64,000 nucleotides of DNA. Origin: Halichondria panicea. Its lineage: Eukaryota > Porifera > Demospongiae > Suberitida > Halichondriidae. A model generated the notes under the pieces. That model did no database searches. It had not been told where the DNA came from and was given only the letters and a program-made list of their open reading frames with translations. Of the stretch, positions 23,519 through 35,424 are shown piece by piece (position 1 is the first letter of the stretch; every line of letters starts with the position of its first letter). A program made the position numbers and the translations under genes. The stretch is from positions 620,001 to 684,000 of the forward strand of contig NC_087379.1 of the NCBI RefSeq assembly GCF_963675165.1, in the 5' to 3' direction.

Positions 23519-23597
23519 TAGAGATAATGAGATTTAGATAAAATAGCATGAAGATTGTGTATTATTATTTCCTGAACCAATTTTCCCTCCCCCACAG

Positions 23598-23827
23598 TCT
23601 CATGCATGGACAAAGATGATGTGTACAGTTTTGGAGTGCTTGCTTGTGAAGTGGTGAATGCCAGATTTCCTGAAGCTGCTGTATTTCTTGGTCTGCTATC
23701 GAGTATGGAAGGTGTATGGCGGGAGCTCCACCCACTCATCACCTCCTGTGTCTCTCACTCCCCTCAGGACAGACCCTCCATGGACACAGTGCTACACCAC
23801 ATCAAACAATTGGACTCTGAGTCTTAG
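23598..23827 (+). pseudogene. kinase last-exon fragment, unit 2 (open)
   Basis: Acceptor CCCCCACAG, then MDKDDVYSFGVLACEVVNARFPEAA...SSMEGVWRELHPLITSC...QDRPSMDTVLHHIKQL and a stop. It corresponds to subdomains IX-XI of the kinase at 7706-9587 but comes from a paralog in which this part is a separate exon. ATP-binding and catalytic parts are absent. The frame is intact. Confidence 0.85.
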
Positions 23828-23995
23828 CATTGGTGCATGAGTGTGTTATTATTAATTTGTGTAAAGAATATGAAGATTATTCTTGCAAACAAAGTGGGGG
23901 AGGGGCTGCTCAAGATGAGGGGGTGTTGCATATGGGGGTCAGAGATCAGAAAGCCATGTGGACTCCACTGAAAACTGCACTAGATATCATGCAAG

Positions 23996-24153
23996 ATGAT
24001 AGCAGCCACGGTCCTCACACTCGTCTGCTCCCTTCATAAAGCCAGCTCTCTGGGGAAGCTGAAGGTACCCGTGGTTTTACTTCCCTATGTCCCCTCCAGC
24101 ACTGGAGTCAAGGTCAACTTCACTCTGAGCTCCCCTCAAGGTTGCTTCTCATG
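23996..24153 (+). pseudogene. NUP210: NUP210 signal-peptide exon, unit 2
   Basis: The first four codons after the usual ATG are deleted, leaving ATG-ATA-GCA-GCC, which still opens MIAATVLTLVCSLHKASS and GVKVNFTLSSPQGCFSW. Donor after 24153 (CATG|GTCAGT). A stub of exon 2 (LNIKPDIVS) follows at 24383-24408, after the acceptor CACACACAG, and is truncated. Confidence 0.75.
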
Positions 24154-24497
24154 GTCAGTGTACCTACTGTGTGTGTGTATAGGGGAGGGGGGATACTGGT
24201 GTAAGCTGTGACCGTGAGTTACAGTCAATAGTTAATTAAGCTTGGTGCAAAGATTTAGGCCTAAAAACAATTTTAACGTGGCTTAATATTGCTCGGTGAA
24301 TTCCAGTGTCCAATAATTATATAGTGCAATAAAAATAATTAATGATTACGTATAATTATTATGCCACGCCCACACACACAGGTTGAACATTAAACCGGAC
24401 ATAGTGTCAGATATCTATAACCATGCAGCTAGCATACTTGTAGTGATACATGTGTGTCTCTCCCCTGCCCTAACCACACCCCCTCACACACGTGCAG

Positions 24498-25151
24498 GTG
24501 TTGGCAAGTCCACCCTCTTCCGCTCTATGGCGTGTTGTGAGCTGCGTCTACCAGCTGGTGTGAGTGTACTACACGTGGAGCAAGAGGTCACCGGGGACAA
24601 CACACTAGCAGTGGATAGTGTACTCGAGTGTGACACTGAGAGAGTGCAGCTGCTCGCTAGAGAGGGGGAGCTACTGTATGGCCTCAGAGGACAAGGACAC
24701 AGCAGCAGGCAGGTCTGTGTACCAGGGGTGGGGGGTGTTTGTTTTAAGTATAGTAAAACTAATGTTACCAAATTGGTATTCAGCTATAATATTAGGGTTA
24801 CCAGTGTGTAGGTGTTCTAGTGTGTAGTGTACTGTGTGTTTGACTGCTAGTGAGCATTCGTATGATTATGGTTTGTGTGTATATTTTCAGTACTTATTTT
24901 CAGTACTTTATTTACCTTTCATCTGCCCCTCCCTCTGTATGTGTAGCGCTTCTGATGAGCTGGCTGAGGTATACCTTCCACTACAGGAGATAGACGCTGA
25001 CAAAGCACCAGCAAGGTAACTGTACCCAGTAGATCAAGTACCATCTTACACACTGTGCTCACTCACTCACAGAGCTGGCTGTATTCTGGCTGGTCTGGGG
25101 TTCACTCCACAGAAGAATGAGATTTTATCTGGCTAAGACACTATTTGCAAG
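24498..25151 (+). pseudogene. ABCF3: ABCF3 fragment, unit 2
   Basis: Exons 24498-24712, 24947-25015, 25073-25151. A 4-base insertion (CTGTATGGCC) shifts the frame late in the first exon, and the third has TCTGGCTAAG with an in-frame stop. Walker A end (GVGKST) and LHVEQEVTGDNT are kept. Confidence 0.85.
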
Positions 25152-25204
25152 GTAAGCAGTTTTTGTGAGTGCTGACATTAATTAATCTTCTGTTTTCTAG
25201 GGGA

Positions 25205-25575
25205 AGGCGTGGGTGTTTTTTCAGAATCAGGCCTGTTTTCAGAGCTATCTTTTAGCTGCCATAACTTGAATTCCGTGGATACAATCTCAATGATTTTCTG
25301 ATTTTCTGAAAGCTTAGAAAGAGACCTTTCAAATGGTGTCATCAAAGTTTATATTTGAGAGATAAAAGTATTTGCCAATTTGGCCATACCATGAATGGTC
25401 CAAGGCGGAAAAATTACAAATTAGGGCCCTGACAAAATTTTGGATCGAAACACATCATTTGAAAGGTCTCTTTCTAAGCTTTCAGAAAATCATAACATTT
25501 TGACATTTGGATCAACGGTATTAAAGTTAATGGCTGTTGAAAAATCAGGTTTGTTTTTAGAACTATCTTTTAGAG
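25205..25575. repeat. fold-back repeat (unit 2)
   Basis: Same arms as in unit 1 (GAAAGCTTAGAAAGAGACCT at about 25308; AGGTCTCTTTCTAAGCTTTC at about 25464). Confidence 0.8.
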
Positions 25576-25707
25576 GCCATCTATTTAAAAAACTCAAAGA
25601 CGCATTCTGTAGCTCTGAGAAAGCACTATTGTTACAATTAAAGTGTCTTAAAACCGCTAATTGCTCGCAGTGCCAAGGCTCACTAATTTGTGTGTCCTAT
25701 GCTGTAG

Positions 25708-26167
25708 ATGTGGGAACACGGAACCATCGTCGGTTGTGTGCAGTGTATTATAGTCGTACCCCCGGGTTTGAAGTGATCCATGGACTACTGGACCGTGTCA
25801 TGCAGCTGCTGGAGGTGTCCTTCACCAAAGATGGCAGTGGATACTTCCTCAAGGCAGCTGAAGGTGAGGGTTGCATAAGCACAGCTGTGTATGTGTGTTA
25901 GGGACTTGTGAAGGAACTACTGTATATGCATTCTGTCCAGTTGTTGGGAATTAGTGGCCTTGTAAGTGTATGTGTTGGGAAGATTATTTTGTCAGAAAAT
26001 TAATTCCTACAACTACACTTGCTCACTGCCCACACTTCTGCACTGCTTGTGCTTACCGCCCCCTCCCCTGCACACACACTCCACAGACTCTACTTATTTC
26101 CCGGGCCTTTGTGCAGAGGTGTGTGTACGTGGGAAGGTGATCGAGAAACTGGGCATGCTCCATCCTG
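25708..26167 (+). pseudogene. FARSB: FARSB C-terminal fragment, unit 2
   Basis: Exons 25708-25863 and 26087-26167, both open, with intact splice sites: [20 protein letters not shown], and STYFPGLCAEVCVRGKVIEK. The conserved glycine in VGKLGVLHP-type sequence is changed to glutamate (IEKLGMLHP). Upstream exons and the terminal exon are missing. Confidence 0.85.
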
Positions 26168-26223
26168 GTGTGTCTGTTGTGCAGCTCTAGTGTGTGTGAG
26201 ACTGGGAGGTGTGTCTGGTGCAG

Positions 26224-26291
26224 CTGTTCTCACGGCCTCCTCCAACCAGTACCTGCCCTCCGTACTCTCTAGGGAGAACCTATCTCCTCAG
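26224..26291 (+). other. unrecognised exon U, unit 2
   Basis: Open frame AVLTASSNQYLPSVLSRENL, donor CAG|GTTAGT; identical in layout to the copy at 13274. Confidence 0.5.
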
Positions 26292-27119
26292 GTTAGTGTG
26301 TGTTTCATCGTGACCTCCTTGACAGTATGTACCCAGGTGTGTGTTTAGGGTCAATACTGCAAGGTCATGTACTGTACATCATTATGTCATGTACATATAA
26401 TTTTATAGCCTGGATCCCAGGGTAGGCCGGTAAACGAGGCTAGTACATATAATCCTTTTGTTTGTAGTTAGGGTGCTTTAGTAATCATTAAAGATCTAAC
26501 GTACTCTTCTTGAGGGGAGGGGTAGTTAAACACATTATTTTAAACAGCCATAACTTTAGTACCGTTGATCCATATCATTTGCTTAAAGCTTAGAAATAAT
26601 GTGCTTCAATCCAAATTTCTTTAGTGTAATTTTTCGGCCTTGGTGTCCGGATAATCGAGGTTCTACTGTAATGGGTATCATCTTACGTTTAGGTGTTTTG
26701 TGGCTTGTAGCTACATGTACAATCAGTGTAAGATCTAACCTTGGTTCTGACAATGTGGATTTGCATGCTAATTACTTGTGTGTTTGGAAAGGGGGTATGT
26801 ATAAGATCCAACCTTGGTTGGATTTGCCATTATAATTAGTCCAAATAAAATAGATGCTATAATTAAAAGTCTATTAATTGTGTTGAGTTTGACCTTCATA
26901 AAGTTGTCATAACTTTGTCATACTTCATTGAAATTCAAAGTTTCATATACTATTGGATTCCTTGTTAAAAGCGCTTCTATCTATTATGCTGTAGAGCTCC
27001 AACCAGCTAAAAGTTAGCATTTTCCATGTAGAAGTCCCAGGCCCCCAAAGCATAAATGAAGCCATAATTGACCACATAACTTCCGGGGTCGAACCCAATG
27101 CAAATAGACTTTAGTTTTG
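26292..27119. other. non-coding stretch, unit 2
   Basis: Degenerate repeats (fold-back family near 26540; MITE end near 26643). The sequence AACCTTGGTTGGATTTGCC at 26809-26827 is the empty site of the 361-bp element found in unit 4 at 49148. Confidence 0.5.
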
Positions 27120-29300
27120 TAGGTAATCTGTGTAAGAGCGTGCGAGTGGTTGTAGTACGTGATCCATGAAGTGGGCAGAAGGGGAGAGCATGGAATTAGA
27201 ATGGGAAATTGTTGGTCGTACCGGGGTAGTGTCGTACATATTTTGTGGATTTTGGGTATTCTGTAGAACTTGGGAGGTTGTGTATTTTTGGGGTTGGGAA
27301 GTAAAAATTTTTTGAGGTTTTTGTGTATTGCGTTTAATTGTGGTGAAAAATGTCTGGTAGTTTCTTGTAGTTGATGTTCTATATCTTGAGTTGGTGTTGT
27401 TGTGTTAATCTGTACGTACTTTGGTCACAGAGTACAAGAGAGCGTTGTTACCCGAGGCGCGTGGGCGGCCACGGGTATTGTCGTCTGTTGGTCTGTTTGT
27501 TTGTTTGTTTGTCACAGGTATATATCTACTCACCTGGATGCCACAGCGCTGCGTTTACAGCATAGATAGCCTTCACACAACAATATCTTGGTTTAAATAG
27601 TGACAGATTTTGATGTTAAAGCTTCATTGTCGAGCAAAAGCTAAGAAGCTTAGCAGCTATATAACTAGCTACACGTGGCCTTGATTACGTAGTTGCAGCT
27701 GAAGTGATCCGTACCAGGAACAATTGATATAATTAATTATACAATATATGTAGTAGAAAGCTAAAATTGTGACTGGTTGTTGGCTGACTCTGGATCCTAT
27801 ACTCCAGCTAGCCTGGCAGGAGCCATACCTCTCTAAGTCCAGGCTTCTTTGCTGTGATCCCAGTCTAGTTCACAGTACATGTCTAATGTGACACACATAC
27901 CATGTACCACTAGCACTCAAAGTTTCAGCATGCCTCCAGTCTGGTTTAGTTTTATTGCTTTTGAGTTGCTCATACATGCTACATGCACTGCATTATCACT
28001 CTTCTGGTTTCATGTCACCAGCCGAGGGTTTGCACTTTAGTGCTCTAGTTGTATGTAGTCGTCCGTATCTATGCCAAGATTTGTGTCTGCTGGTTTTATG
28101 GTGACTTAGGTTCTTTGTTTTTTAAGTTTGGCGAGGGCATAATTATCGTGTGTTTGTTCAGGTTGAATGTTTTTTAGTTAAATATGAGTGGTATAGTTTT
28201 TCGTCCAATTCTGTTTTTGTTTGGTCAATGTACGCTTCTAAAGTGGGCATTCGTGAATATACTTGAGTGTAAGTTACATAATTCGATTTCGGTAAAAATT
28301 TCATTTGTCTGTAGATATAATTATGGTCTATCTGTAAGGGATTGTTCAGGTTGTTCTCTTTTGGTGGGTGTTATGTTCAGTTTGGAAACTGTGTGTGTGT
28401 AGATTGGTCTAAGTGATTGAGTTGGGTCAAGCAGGTCCAACAGTTTTAGAGCTAGGCTGGGTTTCAGTTGCACCAACTCTTAATCAATGTGTGTATTCTC
28501 AATCCCTCTCAATAATGATGTTTGTTCCTTGTACACAAGTGCACAAAATAACAGTCGGCCAGCACAATTAATTATTTCCGAGCGAAGTATAACAGTTACT
28601 GCATGTTGTTTTGTTCAATGTCTGCTCGAGTATTGGCAATACCCATTTATCCACATGGCATGCAATTATTGCTATGTCAGCTTATTCAATTGAAAACTTG
28701 AGCTAGCTAGCTAGCTACATGTAGCCTTTCAAGTAATAGTGAAAGGTCTAGACCAGGATCCGATGGTTACCGATATAGTGCTACCCCTTGTTCCTGTGGT
28801 GTAGAGAGAAGATTCATCGTCATGAAAACTAGTCATGGTGAAGATGACTTGCTAGATCTAGTTACTTTTCTCTTTACTTTTCTAGCTGATTGCGACACTT
28901 TAATTGTTATGTATAATGAACGTGTACAACTTTTGTAATCATCATTGTTCTTTGCTGATTAACAAAAATTATGTGTCTTACCAATTTTAGCTAATTTAAA
29001 TGGCCAATTAAATTTTGTTTGTTCGGACATAATTATGGCTGAACATTATTTTACAAATTGTTATTTTGTCCACTGCACAAGTGGTCTCAGGCTGCTTGTA
29101 TGGGCATTGGGTTGTGATGGACAATGAGCACTTGGAAATAATTGCCTAGTGTTGATTGTTTCGTCTCTGTCTCGCTGGGTATCTCCTGGTGCGTTGTTGA
29201 GCTTGTATATATTGCTCATCCCTTCAATACTGGATTATTGTCATTAGCAAGAAAAGTTTTGATACGTAAATATCCCGACCACAAGAGAAGGCTGGTGGTG
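27120..29300 (-). mobile_element. Penelope-like remnant with insertions (unit 2)
   Basis: Pieces homologous to the unit 1 remnant at 27120-27447, 28050-28410 and 29145-29290, interrupted by two unrelated stretches (27448-28049 and about 28411-29144). The first insert begins ACCCGAGGCGCG and contains a TTTG microsatellite. Neither insert encodes anything I recognise. Confidence 0.55.
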
Positions 29301-29734
29301 TGAGTGGGTGGGGCAATGGAGTCCACTCAACCATGCATCTCATGGACCCAATTAAGAGTGTTCTAACATAATTATACACATAGAGATTATCATCGTATGT
29401 ATGTATATATGTATGCTGATTTTTGTATGTAAAAGATTATGATTGATTTTATTAATCTATGGTGTGAATCAATCTCAAACTTAGCCAGTGTATATTTGGA
29501 TGGACCGTACCAAAACCGCATGGACCCAAAAATGCAGACAGTGCAGAAAGTGACCCACAGAGAATCAGATGATTATTTGCACACATGACCTCAGCAATAA
29601 CAGATAACAATAGAGTGGGCGTACAATGTTATACTACTGTAACAATAGCATTGATCAATAGTAATGGTCCATATTCGTACAAACGTACAATAATAGCTAC
29701 TTATACAATATAGACACAATTGATCAATGCTGTT

Positions 29735-29838
29735 GTTGTGCATGCATCACCTGACCTGTCACTGTGAGAGCTGTGAGTCTATAGCTGCTTTTGCCATGCT
29801 TTGAGCTTTTCTTTCTACTACTAAACACTTCTCTAAAG
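29735..29838 (+). promoter_or_regulatory. leader exon of TRIM-NHL copy 2
   Basis: Near-identical to 15319-15422, ending CTAAAG|GTGAGC. The intron runs to the acceptor at 29972. Confidence 0.6.
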
Positions 29839-29982
29839 GTGAGCATAATTATTGTACATGTTTTGATACATTCATTTGTAGTTTTCGTTGCTTGAATTCT
29901 TTGCTATTATTATTATAAAGCTTGACACGCCCCCTTTTTAGCCCATTGTTATCCTTTTCTCTCCCCCCTCAGTTTTGTGTCA

Positions 29983-32202
29983 ATGGCTGAGAGGCCAAGT
30001 GCTGCTCAAGAAGCTCTCTCCAAAGTGGAGGACCAGCTGTCATGCCTAGTCTGTCTGGAGCCCTACACCAACCCTCGACTGCTCTCCTGTTTCCACGTCT
30101 ACTGTCAACATTGTCTCGAGGATATAGTTGCCCACAATCGACAAGGCCAGCTGGAATGCCCCAAGTGTCGCCGGCCCACCCCCCTACCCCCCACTGGTGT
30201 GAGTGGCCTCCAGGCTGCCTTCAATATACACCATCTCTTTGACATCCAGGAAACACTCAAGAAGGTGAAAGAGCCTCAGAAATTGGCCTGTGAGAAATGT
30301 GTGAAGACGACTCGTAAAGCCACCAGCTTTTGCCGACAATGCACCAAGTTCATCTGCGATCTGTGTACGAACATGCACAAAGAATACGAGGAGTTTGAAG
30401 GTCATGAAGTCGTTACTATCGAAAAAGTGGAAGGAGATTTGATTCGCTTGGTCTCCCCAAAGAAAACGTCCCCTCTCTGCTCCAAACATGACGAGAAAAT
30501 GAAACTTTATTGCGAAACTTGTGGGGAGTTGATTTGTCGAGATTGCCTCGTTCATATACACAAAGACCACAAGTACTGTGTGATTGCCGACACCTTTGAG
30601 AGCCACAAGAAAGAGATCCTGGACTCCCTGGGACCCGTTGAGAAACAGCTAGAGGCCACCGACACAACTCTCGTCAATCTGGATGGACAACATGCCGAAA
30701 TAGTTGAACACGGAGGAAAACTTGCGATCACTATCCACTCGAAATTCGATGAACTCCATCAAGTTCTGTATGCTCGTGAGGGGGAGCTGATGGCGGAGTT
30801 GGAAGGCCACACCCAACAACAGCTCAAGAGCCTCTCTGCTCAGCGAGAGGAGGTGGAGATCCTCCAAACCCAACGTAGCAGCTGCCTGCATTTCGTGAGG
30901 GAGAGCATTCGTACCGGGTCTCCAGGAGACGTGCTCAAAATGAAGCAAGGTGTGGTGAAGCAAGTGAGAGAGCTGGTGGAAACCTTTGACCCCAACACCC
31001 TAGAGCCTCGTGAGACAACCAACACCTGTTTTGTGCCTTCTGCTCAGCTAGTCAAAGATTGCAAAGAATTTGGAGCCATTGGCACACCATCAGTAACTGT
31101 CACTCCTACAAAAAGACTCGACAAAACCAGAGTACAAGGATCCACTAGTCTTCGATTTTCAAACACAAATCCATCCTCAAGCATTAAAGCCGAACTTATA
31201 GCAAAATCAACGAATCAGACGACAAACTGTGTTGTGAAGGAACGAGGGAAGGGAGAGTACGAGATCTCCTACCAGCCAACAGTGGGCGGGGCCAGCGAGC
31301 TGATCGTGAGAGTGGGTGGAGAGGAGGTGGCAGGAAGTCCATTCCCTGTGGCAGTCAAGACTCCGATCGATAAACTAGGAACTGTTATCAAAACTATGAA
31401 TGATCTCAAGAAACCTTGGGGAGTGGCACTCAACCAAGCTGAGGAGATAATTGTGGCTGAACGGGATGCTGGTATTGTCTCAATATTTAGCCCCACAGGA
31501 GACAAGCTGCGAACATTAGACACTCGAGGCACAGCTGTTGGGGAGATGAAGAATCCTCGTGGTGTGGCAGTGGACGGTGATGACAATATTCTGGTGGTGG
31601 ACTCTGGTAATCATCGACTGTTGAAGTTCTCACGTGGAGGAGACCTGATAGCAGTAGTAGGTAGTCATGGCGATGGTCCTGGACAGTTTAACAATCCGAT
31701 TCGTGTTTGTGTCAACAGTGTCAATGGGAAGGTGTATGTGGTTGATCATGGTGTTCACTGTGTTCATATCTTCAACTCTGACCTCACCTTCTCCAGCAAG
31801 TTCGGCAGTAAAGGCAGTGGTAATGGACAGTTTTACTATCCCTGGGACGTTGCATCCGATCGTAGTGGTTGTATGTATGTGGTTGATAATGCTAATCATC
31901 GAGTGCAAGTCTTCTCACCCGATGGTGGCTATCTGAGGCAGTTTGGGAAGGAAGGCAGTGGAAATGGAGAACTTAACTTCCCTGTCAGCATCTGTGTGCA
32001 CAGTGATGACCTGGTGTATGTGGGGGAGCGTGGGAACCATCGTGTCTCAGTGCTCACGTGTGAGGGAGTGTTTCTTAAGTCATTTGGATCATATGGATCA
32101 GGACCAGGACAGTTCGATCGGCCTCTTGGCATAGCAGTAAACCAGTGTGGTGTGGTGTATGTGTCTGATGATGACAACAATAGAGTGCAAATATTTTCCT
32201 AG
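29983..32202 (+). CDS. TRIM-NHL protein, copy 2 (intact)
   Basis: 739 residues in one exon. RING C3HC4 ligands C21, C24, C36, H38, C41, C44, C59, C62; B-box 1 at about 103-141 (CEKC ... CRQC ... CDLC); B-box 2 at about 166-199 (C..H ... C..C ... H..H); coiled coil about 205-330; filamin-type repeat about 364-458 with GSPFPV; six NHL repeats 463-739. Class VII TRIM proteins use RING/B-box for ubiquitin ligation and the NHL propeller to bind RNA or proteins. The linker is type B (EFGAIGTPSVTVTPTKRLDK), shared with copy 3. NHL variable motifs include VDSGNHR, VDHGVHC, VDNANHR, GERGNHR and SDDDNNR. The start is the ATG at 29983; an in-frame GTG six bases earlier is not needed. Confidence 0.95.
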   Translation: MAERPSAAQEALSKVEDQLSCLVCLEPYTNPRLLSCFHVYCQHCLEDIVAHNRQGQLECPKCRRPTPLPPTGVSGLQAAFNIHHLFDIQETLKKVKEPQKLACEKCVKTTRKATSFCRQCTKFICDLCTNMHKEYEEFEGHEVVTIEKVEGDLIRLVSPKKTSPLCSKHDEKMKLYCETCGELICRDCLVHIHKDHKYCVIADTFESHKKEILDSLGPVEKQLEATDTTLVNLDGQHAEIVEHGGKLAITIHSKFDELHQVLYAREGELMAELEGHTQQQLKSLSAQREEVEILQTQRSSCLHFVRESIRTGSPGDVLKMKQGVVKQVRELVETFDPNTLEPRETTNTCFVPSAQLVKDCKEFGAIGTPSVTVTPTKRLDKTRVQGSTSLRFSNTNPSSSIKAELIAKSTNQTTNCVVKERGKGEYEISYQPTVGGASELIVRVGGEEVAGSPFPVAVKTPIDKLGTVIKTMNDLKKPWGVALNQAEEIIVAERDAGIVSIFSPTGDKLRTLDTRGTAVGEMKNPRGVAVDGDDNILVVDSGNHRLLKFSRGGDLIAVVGSHGDGPGQFNNPIRVCVNSVNGKVYVVDHGVHCVHIFNSDLTFSSKFGSKGSGNGQFYYPWDVASDRSGCMYVVDNANHRVQVFSPDGGYLRQFGKEGSGNGELNFPVSICVHSDDLVYVGERGNHRVSVLTCEGVFLKSFGSYGSGPGQFDRPLGIAVNQCGVVYVSDDDNNRVQIFS

Positions 32203-32374
32203 TTTATTTTTGTTAATTAAATTTTGTTGAGTTATTGTAACATTGCTAATGAATATTGAAATTGAAACCAGTGAATTCTTTGCCCATGCTGTCCCTGTGT
32301 ACGTGTGTGCTGAGTCTCTCCTGTTATAGTCGTACCTTTAGTATCGTACCTCACCCCACCCCCCTCCGCTGCAG

Positions 32375-32565
32375 GGTCTCCATGGTGATATGGTGCTGGT
32401 GGCGGGCGTCAACACTTGTATGGCCAAGGTTAAGGTCGTCTGAGGAAGAGGGCGTGGCAGGGGGTGGAGCCTGATATCATCAAGCCACTAGCTACAGCCC
32501 TCCATGGATGTGTACATTCTGCCACTGCCACCCACAGAGGTCAAGGGTCACCGGGCTGGAAGCCA
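32375..32565 (+). pseudogene. NUP210: NUP210 internal exon (GDMVLVAG), unit 2
   Basis: Reads GLHGDMVLVAGVNTCMAKVK, then a base loss (AAGGTCGTCTGAGG) creates a stop. The IIKLL stretch is followed by a deletion of the IENMMLQ codons. Confidence 0.75.
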
Positions 32566-32697
32566 TCCTACAAGACATCAGTATTCTATTTTATATTGTG
32601 TGTGTGGGTGGTGTGTGACTGTGTGTGGGTGGGTGTGTGACTGTGTGGTGTGTGGATATTGTCTCGTTACAAACTAATGCTACATTTGTCCTTGCAG

Positions 32698-32795
32698 AAT
32701 CTCTTGTGCCGAGCCTGTTTCCATGACGATACGACCAGTGATTGGTCATATGCCAGACTGCCCTCTATTGACTCAGACCAACAATCATTTAGGTA
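32698..32795 (+). other. unrecognised exon-like block, unit 2
   Basis: Acceptor CTTGCAG, then NLLCRACFHDDTTSDWSYAR in one frame and ISCAEPVSMTIRPVIGHMP in another; both are open, so the true frame is unclear. Confidence 0.35.
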
Positions 32796-32799
32796 CACT

Positions 32800-33442
32800 A
32801 AGATTTACTATGATTTTTCAGAAACTATTGTCTTATTTGTAAATGTCCAGTTTCCTGTGCTGAGTGGACGACTTTTGAAATAACGATAATTATATAAATA
32901 TGGTGGGGTGCTTTACCTTGCTGCATTGGACGTGGTGATTGTCCAATCAGAATGCTCTACCCACCCCCCAGACCTCCTCACTACAACACAAGGACTCAGA
33001 TAGTAAGTGTGTTGTTGAGGGGGACAACTTTTGCCACTGATTTTAGCATACCATTACTTTGATAGAACTTCCTATAAGATTTACATGTGTGCCCGTGACT
33101 TGAATTTCGGTTGCCCGTTTCAATGATTTTTTTTCTGAAAGCTTAAAAAGAGCTCTTTCATTTGGTGTGCTTAAATCAATATCATTTATTAGCCCATGAA
33201 ATTTTTGAAGATGGACTATGGCATGGTCTTTTTATTTAAACGAGAAATGTTGGTGAGCTCAAAATGTGTGGGTTGATTGTGCCATTTATAATAATTATGT
33301 TTGAAATTGGACCACGTACCAGAACATACGTAAGTTATATGGCATCTCAATATCAGAGGGGGTGGGGCAGGTGAAGCTGTATATATAGGACTTTGAGAGC
33401 CCGTGACTTTACATTACGTACACACATCATTATCATTTGCCA
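32800..33442. other. non-coding stretch, unit 2
   Basis: Homologous to 19051-19600 in unit 1 and 43130-43700 in unit 3. Contains ACACAAGGACTCAGATA|GTAAGT (about 32983) and fold-back family fragments. No gene seen. Confidence 0.4.
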
Positions 33443-33652
33443 TACCCTATAGCGTGTAATTTTCGTGGGGCAAAATATTCGTGGTTTTCGTGGTTGGAGG
33501 TCTGACCACGAATATTTTACCCACGAATGAAGCGACCTTGCCTACCTTTACCTGCAGTGCAAGCTGCAACCACGAAAATATTACCGATGAAATGTCTCAA
33601 TATTGCTGAACCACGAATATTTTGTCCCCCGAAAATTACCCGCTATACGGTA
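33443..33652. mobile_element. MITE of the CCGTATAGCG family
   Basis: Left end ACCCTATAGCGTGTAATTTT and right end AAAATTACCCGCTATACGGT are inverted repeats of about 24 bases. The interior repeats CCACGAATATTTT in both directions. Relatives are at 35160-35353, with fragments near 20660, 21789, 34388, 44833, 56226 and 57460. Confidence 0.8.
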
Positions 33653-33954
33653 TTTGGTTGTGTTCAAAGTGTGTCTGTTGTGCAGCTCTAGTGTGTGAAT
33701 ATTTAGAATTCGAAATGTACGTAAGGACAGTTCACACAAAAATTTGCACCAACGAAAAGTGTGGTAGCTTTCATAAAACCATAAAACTATTGAAATTGGC
33801 CCACCAGACACTCATCCTAAACATTTCTAGTATCATAAGCTAGGTATGTTAGAATTGTGTCTGACTGCAACGTGTATACTATACTCTAATACCCAGTACA
33901 TTGTATACACAATTATGTGTTATTATACTCACATCATGCATACTACTATCTACT

Positions 33955-34302
33955 CCCCTCACACACACCCACCCACCCACCCACCCACACACACACACAC
34001 ACAGTCAGTCTTCTTTTTCTCTCCTCCTTCGCAATCCACCAGAACTAACGAAATACTGCTCTTCAATCACCCTCTAAACAAGGGCGCCCTCACTATAACC
34101 CACGGCTCTGATCATTCCTGATAATGTCATTGAGTTACTTGACTGTTTGCAGCACCCAGACACTGGTGAGGTTCATGACCTCCCGACCCTCATAACCAAG
34201 CACCAGGTGGTGGAGATCAACGACCCAGTGCAAGTGACCCCCAAACACCTCGTCATTCTCAGGGACCTCCAAACAGAGTTCAAATACCAGCACCAATTGA
34301 AT
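33955..34302 (+). pseudogene. NUP210: NUP210 exons (NEILLFNHPL; DTGEVHD), unit 2
   Basis: A degenerate exon at about 34008-34115 reads TNEILLFNHPLNKGALTITH, followed by the clean exon 34153-34302 (HPDTGEVHDLPTLITKHQVV ... VTPKHLVIL ... EFKYQHQLN; donor AAT|GTGAGT). The latter matches NUP210 around residues 400-450 (VHILxVP...VEI...ITLYPSIL-type pattern). This copy has LRDLQTE where units 3 and 4 have LWDPQTE. Confidence 0.75.
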
Positions 34303-35157
34303 GTGAGTGTGCTAGCTAGCTTGTTGAGAGCTAAACCTGTGTAGGGTACCAGCTACATAGGCTTGTACATGGCTTGTAATAATAATTACCGTATAGCGAG
34401 TAATTTCCGTGAAGAAGTGAAAATTCGTTCATCTCGAAAGCGGTGATTTTCGTTTGACTTCATTGCCTGCAACCTACTGGTTTTACTAATACGTGTAGAT
34501 ATGAACAATTGTAAGGATCACGTTTATTTTGTTTCTAATACATGTATAACTATTAGATTGCATATGCAATTCCCGTACTTTGAATGCAATAATAAATCAA
34601 GCTTGTACAGTGTCATTCACAATCCATTAACTATCCGTACTCTTCAGGGAGAACCTATATATATGTCCTCAGGTTAGTGTGTGTTCATGACCTCCTTGAC
34701 AGTATGTGTACCCAGGTACATGTATAATTAGTGTGTGTAGTTGCAGTACATGTATTTGATTTCACACATCCGTCCTCTAACCACTTATCAATGCAAACAG
34801 CCACTTAGACCGCTGCACAAGTAGCTCATGTGTAATTTGCCAGAGGATATATACATTGTAACGGCTGGCTTGCGAGACTAGCTCTCATCATTCAACTAAT
34901 TTCACATTCGATGGTACTCTTGTTTTTACTAATACTACGTGATATGATGATCCCAGTATCATATTGAGTTTCAAATGCAGTGATTTTTCAATTGCAAATC
35001 TTATGTGTCGAAAGAAATGATTATAGATTGCAATTTCCATGCTTTGCATGCAATTTATTATAGTTACAACGCAATCAAGCTTGTACAGTGTCATTCACAA
35101 TCCATTAACCTCTCATTGGATAGTACTGTCCCTATTCCTGTGTTGTACACTACTGTC
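34303..35157. other. non-coding stretch, unit 2 end
   Basis: Begins with GTGCTAGCTAGCTTGTTGAG, shared by units 1-4, then a CCGTATAGCGAG MITE fragment and AT-rich sequence. Includes a stray piece of exon U and its donor (about 34625-34740: CTCTTCAGGGAGAACCTAT). No gene. Confidence 0.45.
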
Positions 35158-35159
35158 TA

Positions 35160-35353
35160 CCGTATATATATATGTTTCGTGTGGTAAAAAATTCGAGAAA
35201 AGGTGGTTTTCGTCAGTAAAAATTTCGTTTAGTCTCGTGGCTGCACGGCATTCCTACGTTCAGATAAGCCACGCCTACGTTAAAATTTCGTGGAGGTCAG
35301 CCTGCCCATAAAAATAACGAATATTTTACCCACGAAAATTACCCGCTATACGG
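35160..35353. mobile_element. 194-bp MITE with TA target duplication
   Basis: Right end AAAATTACCCGCTATACGG, left end CCGTATATATATATGTTTCG, flanked by TA (35158-35159, 35354-35355). The empty site TACTGTCTATTTAATTG is present at 45167-45183 (unit 3) and near 57884 (unit 4), so it inserted after the units separated. Confidence 0.9.
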
Positions 35354-35424
35354 TATTTAATTGTAGATTGTGTTATTTATGTTTATGTGATCAATTTTCT
35401 GAACCAATTTTCCCTCCCCACACA

